A stretch of 64,000 nucleotides of DNA from Maribacter thermophilus (GCF_001020565.1 NZ_LDAS01000001.1:2690520-2754519); one strand, 5' to 3'. Positions 28,024 to 38,104 are shown, counted from the first letter of the stretch. Notes: generated by a model not told the origin, from the letters alone. Numbers and translations: made by a program.

Positions 28024-29418
28024 TTATAACCCATCCTTTAACGCATCCTCCAGTAATACCATTACACTTTCTGAAGGTCGTATGTTTTGCGAATGGGTCA
28101 AATGCTCCCTTTCGCGCAGGATCAATTTTCTAAATCGCACCCCATTGATGTTTCCTTGTTTAAAATCTATCAGGGTCATAAACCATTTAAAGTAAGGAAA
28201 GCCGGCATAAGCCTTGAGTTGGGCACTTTCTCGATCTAAAAGTCCGTAGCGCTTTATGGTCTTTTTGGCATGCTTGTAATCCCCTAGGTGCAACAGGGTT
28301 TCCAGATAGGTCCTGAAAAATTTGTTCCAGTTGTGTTCCAAAATGTCCTTTTCATACTGAACCAGTTGGTTTTCGGCATACTGGCGTGCATTTCTATATT
28401 GTCCGTTGTCGTTGTAGCATTTCACCAAAGAAGAAATAAAGAGCGATTTGTTGTATTTGTTCGACATTTGTCGGGCGAAGGGCAGGGCATCCTTCAGCAA
28501 CTGCAAGGCCTCCTTTGCCCGCCCCAACTTTAATAGGTTAAAGCAGTAATTATTGAGGTACATAATGTAATCGTGCCCTTGCTCGCTAATGGACAAACGC
28601 CCGTAATATAGGGCTTGGTCGTATTTGTGCAGTTTCATTAGTATCAACTGCCGGTTGCCGTAAAAATTGAGCAAGAGCTTTTTGGAGTAGTACGACCCGT
28701 CCTTTAACCGTGCTTCGAGCTGATCATAATACCCAATGGCGGGTTCCAATAAATCGCTCTTTAAGAGGGCCAGGTACGATAAAAGAATCAAGGTTTGGTA
28801 GCGGTTGAATCCGTCTATGGACTCATCCTGAAAAAGCCGCTCCAGCCAAGGGGACCATTTGAGTGAATTTTGGGTAAGACGCCCGCTATGATAATCGGTA
28901 ACGATATCGGAGGTAGCCTGGGTCATTCTGTCGCCTATGTTCTTACTGCGGATATAGTCGTCATGGTAATTGTGCACAAACTTGTTGATCAGCTCGTAAT
29001 CGTTCAGCCGCACCCGTACCAGTAAAAAATTCAGGTAGTTTTTAACCACCTCATAAAACCGGATAAAATGAAAATGGTGGGGCTCGTAGTTTTTAATGAG
29101 CTTTAGCAAGATCCGTTCCTCTTCCGATGATAGGGCATCGGTCTTTATTTTGTTGTCGAAATAGTTAAGCCGTTCGTAATAATTATCGGTACAATGCTCG
29201 TCGAGGCGGGCCTGCATCCAATTCATCATGTGCGAGTATTTCCGCTTGTCGCAAGTCAGTGAAAACGCTTTCTTTTGGTCCTGGTTTAGAACATTGTGCC
29301 TTACGGTTTCAAAAATTTCGATGCGGTCCACATCCTGAAATTGGGCACAACACTCCAACAACTGTACCTCATGTGGTAAAAGCGAGTCGACAAACTTCGA
29401 AAATTTTTTCAGTTTCAT
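28024..29418 (-). CDS. helical-repeat (TPR-like) protein of unknown function
   Basis: This 464-residue, probably cytoplasmic protein has no signal or membrane span. From about residue 190 on it is built of paired amphipathic helices like tetratricopeptide repeats (for example QALYYGRLSISEQGHDYIMY and AKEALQLLKDALPFARQM). The N-terminal 180 residues are also helical and rich in charged and aromatic residues. I recognise no DNA-binding or enzyme motif. Its start codon overlaps the FabG-like stop (TAATG), so the two are translated together. It may be a scaffold or regulator for the 28-38 kb locus. Confidence 0.75.
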   Translation of the reverse strand: MKLKKFSKFVDSLLPHEVQLLECCAQFQDVDRIEIFETVRHNVLNQDQKKAFSLTCDKRKYSHMMNWMQARLDEHCTDNYYERLNYFDNKIKTDALSSEEERILLKLIKNYEPHHFHFIRFYEVVKNYLNFLLVRVRLNDYELINKFVHNYHDDYIRSKNIGDRMTQATSDIVTDYHSGRLTQNSLKWSPWLERLFQDESIDGFNRYQTLILLSYLALLKSDLLEPAIGYYDQLEARLKDGSYYSKKLLLNFYGNRQLILMKLHKYDQALYYGRLSISEQGHDYIMYLNNYCFNLLKLGRAKEALQLLKDALPFARQMSNKYNKSLFISSLVKCYNDNGQYRNARQYAENQLVQYEKDILEHNWNKFFRTYLETLLHLGDYKHAKKTIKRYGLLDRESAQLKAYAGFPYFKWFMTLIDFKQGNINGVRFRKLILREREHLTHSQNIRPSESVMVLLEDALKDGL

Positions 29419-30155
29419 TACATTACGAGTCCCCCGTCAACGCTCAGGGTCGCCCCATTGATAAAGCTTGCCTCTTCCGATGATAGAAAGACATAGGCAT
29501 CGGCAATATCTTCCGGTTTTCCTAAACGACCTAAGGGAGTTTTTGATTCCAGGTCCTTGATTACTTTTTCGGGAATGGTCTCTACCATTTCGGTTGCAAT
29601 AAATCCGGGGGCTACCGCATTTACATTGATGCCCTTACGGCCCAATTCACGCGCCCATACCTTGGTAAGGCCAATAACGCCGCTCTTTGTCGCTACATAG
29701 TTGCTTTGTCCAAAGTTACCATATAGTCCCACTACCGAAGATGCACTGACGATCTTTCCACTGCCCTTTTCTACCATGTGTTCCGATATGGCCTGCGTGC
29801 AATTAAATACCCCGGTTAGGTTCACATCCAATACCGATTGCCATTGCTCTTGGGTCATTTTTCGTAAGGTAGCGTCCCTTGTTATACCCGCATTGTTGAT
29901 TAAGATGTCAATGCCACCATATGTTTTGACAATACTCGATACGGCTTCGTCCACCTCGGATCTATTTACCGTGTTTACCTGTTGAAACTTTAAGTTTTCT
30001 CCCTTGTGTCCCGCAATCAATTTTTCTCCTGCATCTTGGTTAATGTCCCAACAGACGACCTTAGCGCCTTCTTTTAAAAATTTCTCAACGGTTATCTTTC
30101 CTATGCCGTTGGCCCCTCCGGTAACTACGGCAACTTTGTCCTTTAATCTCTTCAT
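29418..30155 (-). CDS. FabG-like 3-oxoacyl reductase (SDR)
   Basis: This 245-residue classical SDR has TGGANGIGK, NNAG, an active-site Ser within VSASSVVG, YVATK and the terminal NGATLSVDGGLVM. It closely follows the FabG/PhaB pattern of NADPH-dependent 3-oxoacyl-ACP or acetoacetyl-CoA reductases (for example MTQEQWQSVLDVNLTGVFN). It is too far from any fatty acid synthesis gene to be the housekeeping FabG. It is divergent from the symporter-ligase operon, whose KAS III-like and CoA-ligase enzymes could supply its 3-oxoacyl thioester substrate. Confidence 0.88.
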   Translation of the reverse strand: MKRLKDKVAVVTGGANGIGKITVEKFLKEGAKVVCWDINQDAGEKLIAGHKGENLKFQQVNTVNRSEVDEAVSSIVKTYGGIDILINNAGITRDATLRKMTQEQWQSVLDVNLTGVFNCTQAISEHMVEKGSGKIVSASSVVGLYGNFGQSNYVATKSGVIGLTKVWARELGRKGINVNAVAPGFIATEMVETIPEKVIKDLESKTPLGRLGKPEDIADAYVFLSSEEASFINGATLSVDGGLVM

Positions 30156-30636
30156 CTTGTATGTTTTAGGCCAAAGCTATCGTTTTATTTACAAGATAAA
30201 ATTACAAAAATTCAATTATACAATATTGACTATATTATTTTAAACATAATTATAAATAATAATTACTTTAAATTCAATTAATTACATATTAATTTTTAGA
30301 TATTGACTTTTTATTGAATTTAAAAGCATGCATCATTAATTTTAATACATATCGCTTCATAGCGACTTTTAAATCATTTTTTTCAATCTCATAATTCATT
30401 TGCGTTTTATATAATTTATATCAATATAAATAGGGGTTATAAAGAATATTACCGTTATTAATTCCTTGATGAAAATTCATTTTTATAACCACAAAAAAGC
30501 ACCTACCCACATTTATTGATTAAAAAAGTCTACCCTATAAATTTCAAAAATAAACATCCATATTAAAATTCTTTGTTTCTATATTTAGTCATATTCAAAA
30601 TAAGAATTACTCAAAAAATATATTGATAAATTACGA
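30156..30636. other. extremely AT-rich divergent control region
   Basis: These 481 bases lie between the FabG-like gene and the symporter. Bases 30241-30300 contain only 5 G or C, whereas the genes on both sides are GC-rich. A perfect 12-base inverted repeat, TTTAAATTCAAT (30267-30278) and ATTGAATTTAAA (30313-30324), has a 34-base spacer. A 9-base direct repeat ATATTGACT occurs at 30223-30231 and 30300-30308. The repeated ATTGA-type half-sites suggest regulator binding. No gene is seen. Confidence 0.5.
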
Positions 30637-32139
30637 ATGAACGAATATTACCCACAAATAACACTTATATCACTACTAGCATTCTTGGCTATATTATGTT
30701 ATTTGGTCATAAAGTCAAGAATAAAGGATGAAAGTATAGAAACCTATGCTTTGGGCAGTAAATCGTTTTCTTCGTTCTCGGTGGCCCTTTCATTGGCGGC
30801 TTCTTTGACCAGTGCGGCCACATTTATCATCAACCCGGGTTTTATTTCCTTGTACGGCCTAAGTGCCTATCTGGCCTTTGGGGTCGTAATGCCCTTGGCC
30901 ATATTTGTAGCCCTAATAGTTCTAATGAAAAGGTTCCGCCAGTACGGTATTAACGTAAAATCGCTGACCATTGCCGATTGGGTGGGCAAACGTTACGGGT
31001 CTCCTTTTCTAAAACTGTTTTTCGGACTTTTAAGTACCCTTTTGATAACGTTTATTGTATTGATCTGTGTGGGCATCACCAAAGTCATCGCCAAGGCAGT
31101 GTCTGCAGATGAACTTACCATTTTAATTATTCTGGTGGCCGTGGTGTTTTCCTATATGCTGGCCGGTGGAGCCAACTCTATGGTCTACACCAATTCCTTG
31201 CAAGCCATTATGATGATCATTGTAGCCGTATTGTTGTTGGGTTCGGGGGCAGACTACTTTTTTACGGGCGGTGGTGAGTCGATACTTTCCAAGTTAAATG
31301 CTATAGACCCCAACCTTACAAAAACCTTTAACGAGTCCAGCCCCCTTTTTCGCGATTTCTTTGAAGTGGTCGTCTGCAATGCCATTGTAGGTATCGCCAT
31401 TGTCTGTCAACCCCATATTTTGACCAAATCGCTACTGATCAAAAAAGACAAACAGGTAAATCGGTTTTTGGTTTATTCAATCTTGTTATTGGTGATCTTC
31501 TTTTCGGTCGTCATTACCGGGTTTTACGCCCGTCTTAACTTTCCTGACCTTATGGATGGCGGCCAATTATTGACAATGGACGGCATCATACCCGCCTACG
31601 TGGTAGACCGTTTTCCCATCTACGTAGGTATTCTTGTGATTTTGGGATTGATTGCAGCCGGACTTTCTACTTTGGAAGGATTGATACAGTCCATCCCCAC
31701 CACCTTGACCAACGATTTGATCATGCCGATCGTGGGCAAATACAAAAAGAACGTCAACGCCATACATATTAATTGGATCATTACCTTTTTGGTAGCGGTA
31801 GCGGCCGTTGTACTCTCATACGGGCAATTGGTAAACCCCAGTTTAAGCGTGGGCATTTTTGCCCAAAATGGCGTCTATGCCTTTTTCTCGGCCGCCTTCG
31901 TACCCGTATTTTTCGGCATTTTCACAAAGACCACCAATAGGTACATCCCCATTGTTTCCTCTATTGTGGCGGTAGTAATCCATTTTGGGATTTATTACCT
32001 GGAACTAACACCTTATATGGAAGGGGCTGCGGTAAAAAATCCCGCCATTGCATCGGCCATTGCCCTGATGGTTTCTACCGCGGTGGGTACGGTCATTTAT
32101 TTAGTTAAACCCATAAAAACCATGCCCCATGAAAGTTAA
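30637..32139 (+). CDS. sodium:solute symporter (SSS family)
   Basis: This 500-residue inner-membrane protein has about 13 spans and the SSS fold. The opening span leads to ETYALGSKSFSSFSVALSLAAS, where the family has its first Na+-site helix, and a later motif is GLIAAGLSTLEGLIQSIPTTL. The general layout resembles monocarboxylate/pantothenate/proline branches rather than the sugar branch, so a carboxylate substrate is my guess. Its stop overlaps the hydrolase start by 11 bases. It is the first gene of an operon that includes an acyl-CoA ligase. Confidence 0.88.
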   Translation: MNEYYPQITLISLLAFLAILCYLVIKSRIKDESIETYALGSKSFSSFSVALSLAASLTSAATFIINPGFISLYGLSAYLAFGVVMPLAIFVALIVLMKRFRQYGINVKSLTIADWVGKRYGSPFLKLFFGLLSTLLITFIVLICVGITKVIAKAVSADELTILIILVAVVFSYMLAGGANSMVYTNSLQAIMMIIVAVLLLGSGADYFFTGGGESILSKLNAIDPNLTKTFNESSPLFRDFFEVVVCNAIVGIAIVCQPHILTKSLLIKKDKQVNRFLVYSILLLVIFFSVVITGFYARLNFPDLMDGGQLLTMDGIIPAYVVDRFPIYVGILVILGLIAAGLSTLEGLIQSIPTTLTNDLIMPIVGKYKKNVNAIHINWIITFLVAVAAVVLSYGQLVNPSLSVGIFAQNGVYAFFSAAFVPVFFGIFTKTTNRYIPIVSSIVAVVIHFGIYYLELTPYMEGAAVKNPAIASAIALMVSTAVGTVIYLVKPIKTMPHES

Positions 32140-33055
32140 GTTTTTGTGTTCGACCTTCATTTTTTTAACCCTTTCTACGCTTATGAGCCAAGAAATACAG
32201 TCATCGGAACTATTGTTGCCAACCAGTAATATCACACTAAATTACCAAGAAGCGGGCAACGGGGACCACACCGTGATATTGATCCATGGTTTGGGCAGCA
32301 ACACCAAGGCCTATCAAAAGAATATTCCCGCCTTGTCTCAAAAAGCAAGGGTGGTCGCCTTGGACCTTCCCGGTTTTGGCAATACCACATTGGGAGACTT
32401 TGTACCGGGAATAGATAATTATGCCAAGGTTGTTTCAGAATTTATCACTCTAAAAAAATATAGCCATGTAACCTTGGTAGGACATTCCATGGGAGGGCAA
32501 ATAGCCTTGCAGCTGGCCGCTTCACAACAACCCGAGTGGTTAAAAAACATGGTATTGTTGGCCCCCGCCGGACTGGAGCAATTTACCCAAGAGGACAAAA
32601 ACTGGTTCCAAGCCGTGGTCAACGATCAGCTGTACCTTAATCTTACAGATGCGCAGATCCAACAAAACTTCGATATCAATTTTTATGGAGCCAAGGTTCC
32701 CGATGACGCCCAATTTATGGTCAACGATCGGTTCAAAATCAAAGAGGACACCGAAAAATACAAGACCTATGTATCTACCGTCGTACAAAGCATCCATGCC
32801 ATGCTGGCCGAACCGGTATATGATAAGATAGTGGATATAAAGGTGCCGATACAGGTCATTTATGGCAAAAACGATATGCTGATACCGAACAAGATCCTCC
32901 ATCCGCAGCTTAGCTTGGATGACCTCTTGGAAAAACTACGCGCAGATTATCCAAAGATTAAAACAACACTGTTGGACAAAGCCGGGCATTTTGTGCTCTG
33001 GGACCAAAGTGATGCCGTAAACACCTGTATTATAGAAACATTGGAAGACAAGTAA
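32129..33055 (+). CDS. exported alpha/beta hydrolase
   Basis: This 308-residue protein has a signal peptide ending near residue 20 (FIFLTLSTLMSQ). The serine-hydrolase pattern is oxyanion HGLGSNTKA, nucleophile GHSMGG, an Asp in YGKNDMLIP and a late His in AGHFVLWD. It is therefore a periplasmic or outer-membrane-facing esterase or related hydrolase. Encoded between a symporter (overlap of 11 bases) and a TonB receptor, it probably cleaves the imported compound to release an acid for the symporter. The substrate is unknown. Confidence 0.88.
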   Translation: MKVKFLCSTFIFLTLSTLMSQEIQSSELLLPTSNITLNYQEAGNGDHTVILIHGLGSNTKAYQKNIPALSQKARVVALDLPGFGNTTLGDFVPGIDNYAKVVSEFITLKKYSHVTLVGHSMGGQIALQLAASQQPEWLKNMVLLAPAGLEQFTQEDKNWFQAVVNDQLYLNLTDAQIQQNFDINFYGAKVPDDAQFMVNDRFKIKEDTEKYKTYVSTVVQSIHAMLAEPVYDKIVDIKVPIQVIYGKNDMLIPNKILHPQLSLDDLLEKLRADYPKIKTTLLDKAGHFVLWDQSDAVNTCIIETLEDK

Positions 33056-33121
33056 TCAGAAGCAATACAAAAAAAACGATAACAACGCTTAAAATTAATT
33101 AACTCATAAAACCAAACGAAA

Positions 33122-35578
33122 ATGAAACATTTAGCTGTAATGATGCTGTTCTTTGTAGGCTGTATAGCCCTGAACGCACAAGAAGTCACGGTTACCGGAA
33201 AGGTCACCGATGAGGAAGGCATAGGTTTATCGGGCGCCACCGTATACGCCATTGAACTAGGGGTGGGAACCACTGCCGATATGGACGGTAACTACGAACT
33301 TACCCTGCCTACGGGCAAGGTCTTGCTCGAGGCTTCCTATGTCGGTTTTTCGGCTTCCTCAAAAAATGTGGAGGTCTCCGAAAACACTACGATCGATTTT
33401 GTACTGTCCCCTGCTAGTTTTCTCGACGAGGTAGTAGTATATTCCGGATCAAAGAAGGCCGAAAAATTGACCAGTTCCACCGCCACCGTCATCACCATCG
33501 GAGCCCGTGAAATAGACCGTTATGCAGGTAATCCTGCAGAGCTGTTGGCCCGCAAAAAAGGGGTCGATTACTTTAGAGCGGGTATTGCCGCACCGGCCTT
33601 TAATATTCGAGGCTTTAATTCCAATTTCAACTCCAAAAACCTTCAGGTCGTAGACAATCGCTTTTCGTCTTTAGTTGCCACGGGACTCCCCATGGGACCT
33701 TTGACTACCACCATTAAGGAAGATACCGAGCAGGTAGAACTTATATTGGGCCCGAATGCCACGCTCTACGGTCCTAATGCCCATAACGGACTTATCCATA
33801 CCATTACCAAAGACCCTCGTAAACACCAAGGGTTGACGGTTGCCGGCAACCTTGGGGTCACCGGGGATGGTGACGCCTATTATTCGGGAAGGTTGCGTTT
33901 CGCTAAAAAATTCAACGATAAATGGGCCTTCAAGGCCACTGGCGAATACACCAAGGCCAAGGAATTCCACTATGCCGATTCGGTATACATCGACCGAAAA
34001 CTTGCCGATGGAAGTCCGGGAATGGACGGTGTCAAAGAGGCCTATGAAGAATTTGAGCTCGACAACAATGTCGAATTCTTTAAGACCGAGGCCAGTGCCT
34101 ATTTTACACCCAAGGCGGGTACCGACCTTATCGCTACCTACGGCCATAGCAACAGTACCTACCTTTCACCTACCAATGTGGGTAGAAACCAGATCATAGA
34201 TTGGCGCATCAATGTCTTTCAACTGCGATTCAATACCAAGAACTTTTTTGCACAGACCTATTTAACCACGAGCAAGACCGACGACACCTATTCCATAGAC
34301 GACCGCACAAAGCAATACTACGTGGGTATCGATTCAGGGTTGAGTCCCGAAGAAGCCGCAGGGGAGTTTTCCTATCTCAGTGGTGCCCGTTTTAAGGACG
34401 ATTCAAAAAGATGGAACGCCGAACTACAATACAGCAATACCTTGTTCGAAAAGTTGGACCTGATTACGGGCATCCAATACCAAAAAGATATGGCCAACAG
34501 TTTGGGCACTTATCTTTTGGACGAGAACGAAGACGATACCATCGATGTTTCACAATTGGGGGGCTATCTACACCTGAATTATGATTTTGGCAGTGGATTC
34601 AAGGCCCTTGCCGCCGCGCGGGTAGACAACCATGAAATCTATGGCACCAACTTTATTCCCAAGCTTGGTATTTCAAAAGAGCTAGAAAAAGGAAGTTTTA
34701 GACTTACCTACGGGCAAGGTATCGCCGCACCAACGATCCTAAATATGTACGGCAACCTTTTTGGGGGACTTATTCTGGGTAACGCCGAAGGCTTTACCCT
34801 AGCGGATGGTTCCAAAGTAGACCCTCAAGATGTGGAAAAGGTAAGTACCTATGAAATTGGATACCGTGGAGCCCTTGCCAATAAACTGTATGCCGATATC
34901 AACGCCTATTACAATATTAACAAAGACTTTTTGAGTCCCGTTACCGTCGTGGGCGTTACCACCCATCGCGGTGATACCCCTATTGAAGAAGTGCAGGCGG
35001 CCTATGGGGTGTATAACGGATTGGTGGCCACCTACATCAATTTTGGGGAAGTGAATACCTACGGGGCCGACCTTAGCCTTACCTATTCCTTTTCTCCGGA
35101 ATGGAGCATGACGGCCAATTATTCCTATTTCGATTACTCCTTTGACGAGAACAATACCGACAACGATTTTAACAATGATGGAGAAGTAAACTTCCTTGAT
35201 TTCTTGGTCAATGCGCCGAAAAACAAGGGCGGACTCGGTATCAACTATTACGGTTCGCGCTTCTTCGGTTCCGTTTTCGGAAGGGCCGTACAGAAGTACA
35301 ATTACTTCTCCAGTTTCCAGATCGCTTCCGAGACCCTTCCGGGGATGACCTACAGAGGGGTTCCCATTGTTGAGGATGCACCCAGTGGAGATGCCTATAA
35401 CTACGGCCCCTTGGGCGGCTTTGTTACCATGGACCTGAATATCGGGTACAAGGTAAGCGACAAGGTTACCGTTTCCTTGGCAGCCACCAACTTGTTCAAC
35501 AACGAGCTGCGCGAGTTTACCGCCGCACCTCCCACACGCGGACTCTATGTTCTGGAAACAAAAATTCACTTGGATTAA
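33122..35578 (+). CDS. TonB-dependent outer-membrane receptor
   Basis: This 818-residue protein starts with a signal peptide (MMLFFVGCIALNAQ). A carboxypeptidase-regulatory-like domain follows (VTVTGKVTDEEGIGLSGATV to about residue 105), then a plug (ELLARKKGVDYFRAG, IRGFNSNFNSK, VELILGPNATLYGPNAHNGLI) and a 22-strand-type barrel ending in Asp after ETKIHLD. No SusD partner is next to it, so it is a stand-alone receptor, more like those for small molecules or lipophilic compounds than a glycan SusC. It lies 66 bases after the hydrolase and 21 before the KAS III-like gene. Confidence 0.93.
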   Translation: MKHLAVMMLFFVGCIALNAQEVTVTGKVTDEEGIGLSGATVYAIELGVGTTADMDGNYELTLPTGKVLLEASYVGFSASSKNVEVSENTTIDFVLSPASFLDEVVVYSGSKKAEKLTSSTATVITIGAREIDRYAGNPAELLARKKGVDYFRAGIAAPAFNIRGFNSNFNSKNLQVVDNRFSSLVATGLPMGPLTTTIKEDTEQVELILGPNATLYGPNAHNGLIHTITKDPRKHQGLTVAGNLGVTGDGDAYYSGRLRFAKKFNDKWAFKATGEYTKAKEFHYADSVYIDRKLADGSPGMDGVKEAYEEFELDNNVEFFKTEASAYFTPKAGTDLIATYGHSNSTYLSPTNVGRNQIIDWRINVFQLRFNTKNFFAQTYLTTSKTDDTYSIDDRTKQYYVGIDSGLSPEEAAGEFSYLSGARFKDDSKRWNAELQYSNTLFEKLDLITGIQYQKDMANSLGTYLLDENEDDTIDVSQLGGYLHLNYDFGSGFKALAAARVDNHEIYGTNFIPKLGISKELEKGSFRLTYGQGIAAPTILNMYGNLFGGLILGNAEGFTLADGSKVDPQDVEKVSTYEIGYRGALANKLYADINAYYNINKDFLSPVTVVGVTTHRGDTPIEEVQAAYGVYNGLVATYINFGEVNTYGADLSLTYSFSPEWSMTANYSYFDYSFDENNTDNDFNNDGEVNFLDFLVNAPKNKGGLGINYYGSRFFGSVFGRAVQKYNYFSSFQIASETLPGMTYRGVPIVEDAPSGDAYNYGPLGGFVTMDLNIGYKVSDKVTVSLAATNLFNNELREFTAAPPTRGLYVLETKIHLD

Positions 35579-35599
35579 AGCCCCTTACAAACAAGATTT

Positions 35600-36586
35600 A
35601 TGAAGAACGCAAAGATCATTGCCTCGGGAATGCACGTTCCCGACAAAATATTTTCCAATGCCTATTTTAACGAGCTTTTGGGCGAGGACGTGGATACCTG
35701 GTTGCGCGAAAACGTACAGATATACGAACGTAGATGGTGCCATGAAAATGAGTCTACGGCCGACCTATGCCACGGTGCCGCTTCGGAAGCCCTGCAGAAT
35801 GCGGGAATGAAAGCAACGAAAATAGACCTTATTATCGTAGCCACCGATACCCCGGAATACATTTCACCGTCAACGGCCGCAGTACTGCAACACCGTTTGG
35901 GGGCCAAAAATGCTGGTACTTTTGACCTAAATGCCGCCTGTGCGGGTTTTGTGACCGCCACCGAAACGGCCACCCACTACATTCGTAGTGGATCGGTAAA
36001 CAACGTGCTGGTCGTAGGGGCCTATGCCATGAGCAAATACTTGGACAAGACGGACAAGAAGACCGTGACCTTATTTGCCGATGGAGCGGGAGCCGTGGTT
36101 CTTACGGCTACCGACGAGAAGAATAAGGGGCACCAAACCGGAAAGCTCATCTCGCAAGGGCAGTATACCGATTGGATGGGCATTTACGGTGGAGGCACCA
36201 AAAACCCCATTTCGGACAAGGTATTGCAACAAAAAGACCACAAGTTGAAGTTCGTGAAGAAATTTCCGCCCGAACTGAATCCCCAAATGTGGAGCGGTTT
36301 GGCCAAAGAACTTGCCAGCAATATGAATATTGGCGTGGAAGAAGTAGATCAATTTCTTATTACCCAGATCAATATCAATGCCATTAAAGAAACCCTTCGT
36401 ATCTTGGATGTGGACCAGAACAAGGCCCATACGGTGATGCACCATTATGGCTACACAGGTTCGGCCTGTATACCCATGGCCTTTCACGAGGCATGGCAAA
36501 AACAAAAGGTAAAAGAGGGCGACACCTTGTTTTTTATCGGGTCTGGAGGAGGGCTGGCCTTTGCGGCAAATGCATTTATACTTTAA
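35600..36586 (+). CDS. KAS III (FabH)-like enzyme with altered active site
   Basis: This 328-residue protein has the full FabH length and fold. The nucleophile is kept (Cys near 114 in NAACAGF). The other two KAS III catalytic residues are replaced: the His of HQAN reads TQIN (Thr near 255) and the Asn of GNT reads GYT (Tyr near 285). The 30-residue spacing between the two matches E. coli FabH His244/Asn274, so the alignment is firm. Those residues drive decarboxylation of malonyl-ACP, so this enzyme is unlikely to be a normal decarboxylating synthase. It may transfer or cleave acyl groups. The next gene, an acyl-CoA ligase, could load it. Confidence 0.85.
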   Translation: MKNAKIIASGMHVPDKIFSNAYFNELLGEDVDTWLRENVQIYERRWCHENESTADLCHGAASEALQNAGMKATKIDLIIVATDTPEYISPSTAAVLQHRLGAKNAGTFDLNAACAGFVTATETATHYIRSGSVNNVLVVGAYAMSKYLDKTDKKTVTLFADGAGAVVLTATDEKNKGHQTGKLISQGQYTDWMGIYGGGTKNPISDKVLQQKDHKLKFVKKFPPELNPQMWSGLAKELASNMNIGVEEVDQFLITQININAIKETLRILDVDQNKAHTVMHHYGYTGSACIPMAFHEAWQKQKVKEGDTLFFIGSGGGLAFAANAFIL

Positions 36587-36594
36587 GAATACCT

Positions 36595-38088
36595 ATGTTA
36601 AATACGTTTGATTGGTTTAAGAAGTGGGCAGACTACCATCCTAACAAAACGGCAGTTAAAGATCCCGTTTCGGGTAGGAGCCTCACTTACAAAGAAATAG
36701 ACAGAGCGGCGAATGCCTTGGCACAACACCTACGGGAACGTTACCAAATGGCCATGGGCGACCGGGTGGCGATTATTGCCGAAAACCACCTGGCCCAAGT
36801 GATTCTTTTTGCCGTCGCCCAAAAGACGGGCATCATCTTGGTACCCATAAATTTTAGATTGGCACCCAAGGAAATGGAGGCGCTGCTGACCGACTCGCAG
36901 TGCAAATTGGCCTATACCGATGGTTGTGTCGACCTTAAAGACCTTACGACCAAGACCGAATTCATAGACCTGGCATCGGTGTATAATTTTACGGAGAAAG
37001 AGGCGCCTTTGGCCTGCGAGCCCCAACTTACTGAAGATGCACCCGTATTTATACTATACACCAGTGGCACTACGGGGCTTCCCAAAGGGATTCTCTATAC
37101 CCACAAAATGCTTTTTTGGAACAGCATAAACACCACGCAAAGCTTGCTGATCAATAACGACACCGTTACCCTCAACTGCATGCCACTGTTCCATACCGGC
37201 GGTTGGAACGTACTTTTAACGCCCGTGCTGCATCGGGGCGGTACGGTAATCATGTTCAAAAAGTTTGATGCCCTTGCCGTGCTCAACTGTATCGTCGAGG
37301 AACGGTTAGATCTATTCATGGCCGTGCCCACCATGTTAAAAATGATGGCTGAACTACCGGAATTTACAACGGCCGACATAAGCTGCCTGCACTATATTGT
37401 AGTAGGCGGGGAAAGTATGCCCTTGAACCTTATCGAAACCTTCCACCGTAAAAACGTACCTATCAGACAGGGTTACGGACTTACGGAAGCCGGCCCCAAC
37501 CTGACCTCTTTGCACCAAGACGATGCCCATAGAAAACAAGGTTCTATTGGTAAGCCCAATTTTTATGTGGATGTAAAAATTTTGGGGGAAGACGGAAACG
37601 AAGCCCCTACCGACACCCCCGGTGAAATATTGATCGGCGGCCCTATGGTCATGCCCGGATATTGGAAAAATCCTGAAACCACCAAGGCGGCAAAAATAGG
37701 CCATTGGCTGCGCACCGGCGACATCGGAAGAATGGATGATGAGGGATTTATCTATATTATGGACCGTAAAAAGAATATGTACATCAGTGGTGGTGAAAAC
37801 GTATACCCTGCCGAAGTGGAACGGGCCTTACTACAGCACCCGAACATACGGGAAGCCGTGGTGATCGCCGTACCACACAACAAGTGGGGCGAATGCGGCG
37901 TGGCCTTTCTGGTAGCGGAACCCGAGCCCGACAAAGAGGAGCTCAAAAGCTTTTGTAAAACGCATTTGGCCAAGTTTAAGATTCCCTCCGAATTTTATTT
38001 TGTGGAAAGCATCCCCAAGAACGAAACGGGCAAACTGGACCGAAAAAAGATCAAGTCCGACTTTCTAAAACAACAGCTTACCCCATAG
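36595..38088 (+). CDS. acyl-CoA synthetase (AMP-forming)
   Basis: This 497-residue adenylate-forming ligase has the P-loop-like YTSGTTGLPKG, GYGLTEAGP, RTGDIGRMDDEGF, DRKKNMYISGGENVYP and the C-terminal catalytic Lys in PKNETGKLDRKK. It activates a carboxylic acid to its CoA thioester in the cytoplasm. I take the ATG at 36595, 8 bases after the KAS III-like stop. A longer frame from 36493 would run through the end of that gene and adds a non-family N-terminus. The chain length cannot be read by eye. It is the last gene of the operon. Confidence 0.92.
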   Translation: MLNTFDWFKKWADYHPNKTAVKDPVSGRSLTYKEIDRAANALAQHLRERYQMAMGDRVAIIAENHLAQVILFAVAQKTGIILVPINFRLAPKEMEALLTDSQCKLAYTDGCVDLKDLTTKTEFIDLASVYNFTEKEAPLACEPQLTEDAPVFILYTSGTTGLPKGILYTHKMLFWNSINTTQSLLINNDTVTLNCMPLFHTGGWNVLLTPVLHRGGTVIMFKKFDALAVLNCIVEERLDLFMAVPTMLKMMAELPEFTTADISCLHYIVVGGESMPLNLIETFHRKNVPIRQGYGLTEAGPNLTSLHQDDAHRKQGSIGKPNFYVDVKILGEDGNEAPTDTPGEILIGGPMVMPGYWKNPETTKAAKIGHWLRTGDIGRMDDEGFIYIMDRKKNMYISGGENVYPAEVERALLQHPNIREAVVIAVPHNKWGECGVAFLVAEPEPDKEELKSFCKTHLAKFKIPSEFYFVESIPKNETGKLDRKKIKSDFLKQQLTP

Positions 38089-38104
38089 TTCATTAAAATA
38101 TATA

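Noticed and set aside
34799..35569. 256-residue open frame antisense to the TonB receptor
   Set aside because: GC-rich coding strand produces long antisense frames; no motif.
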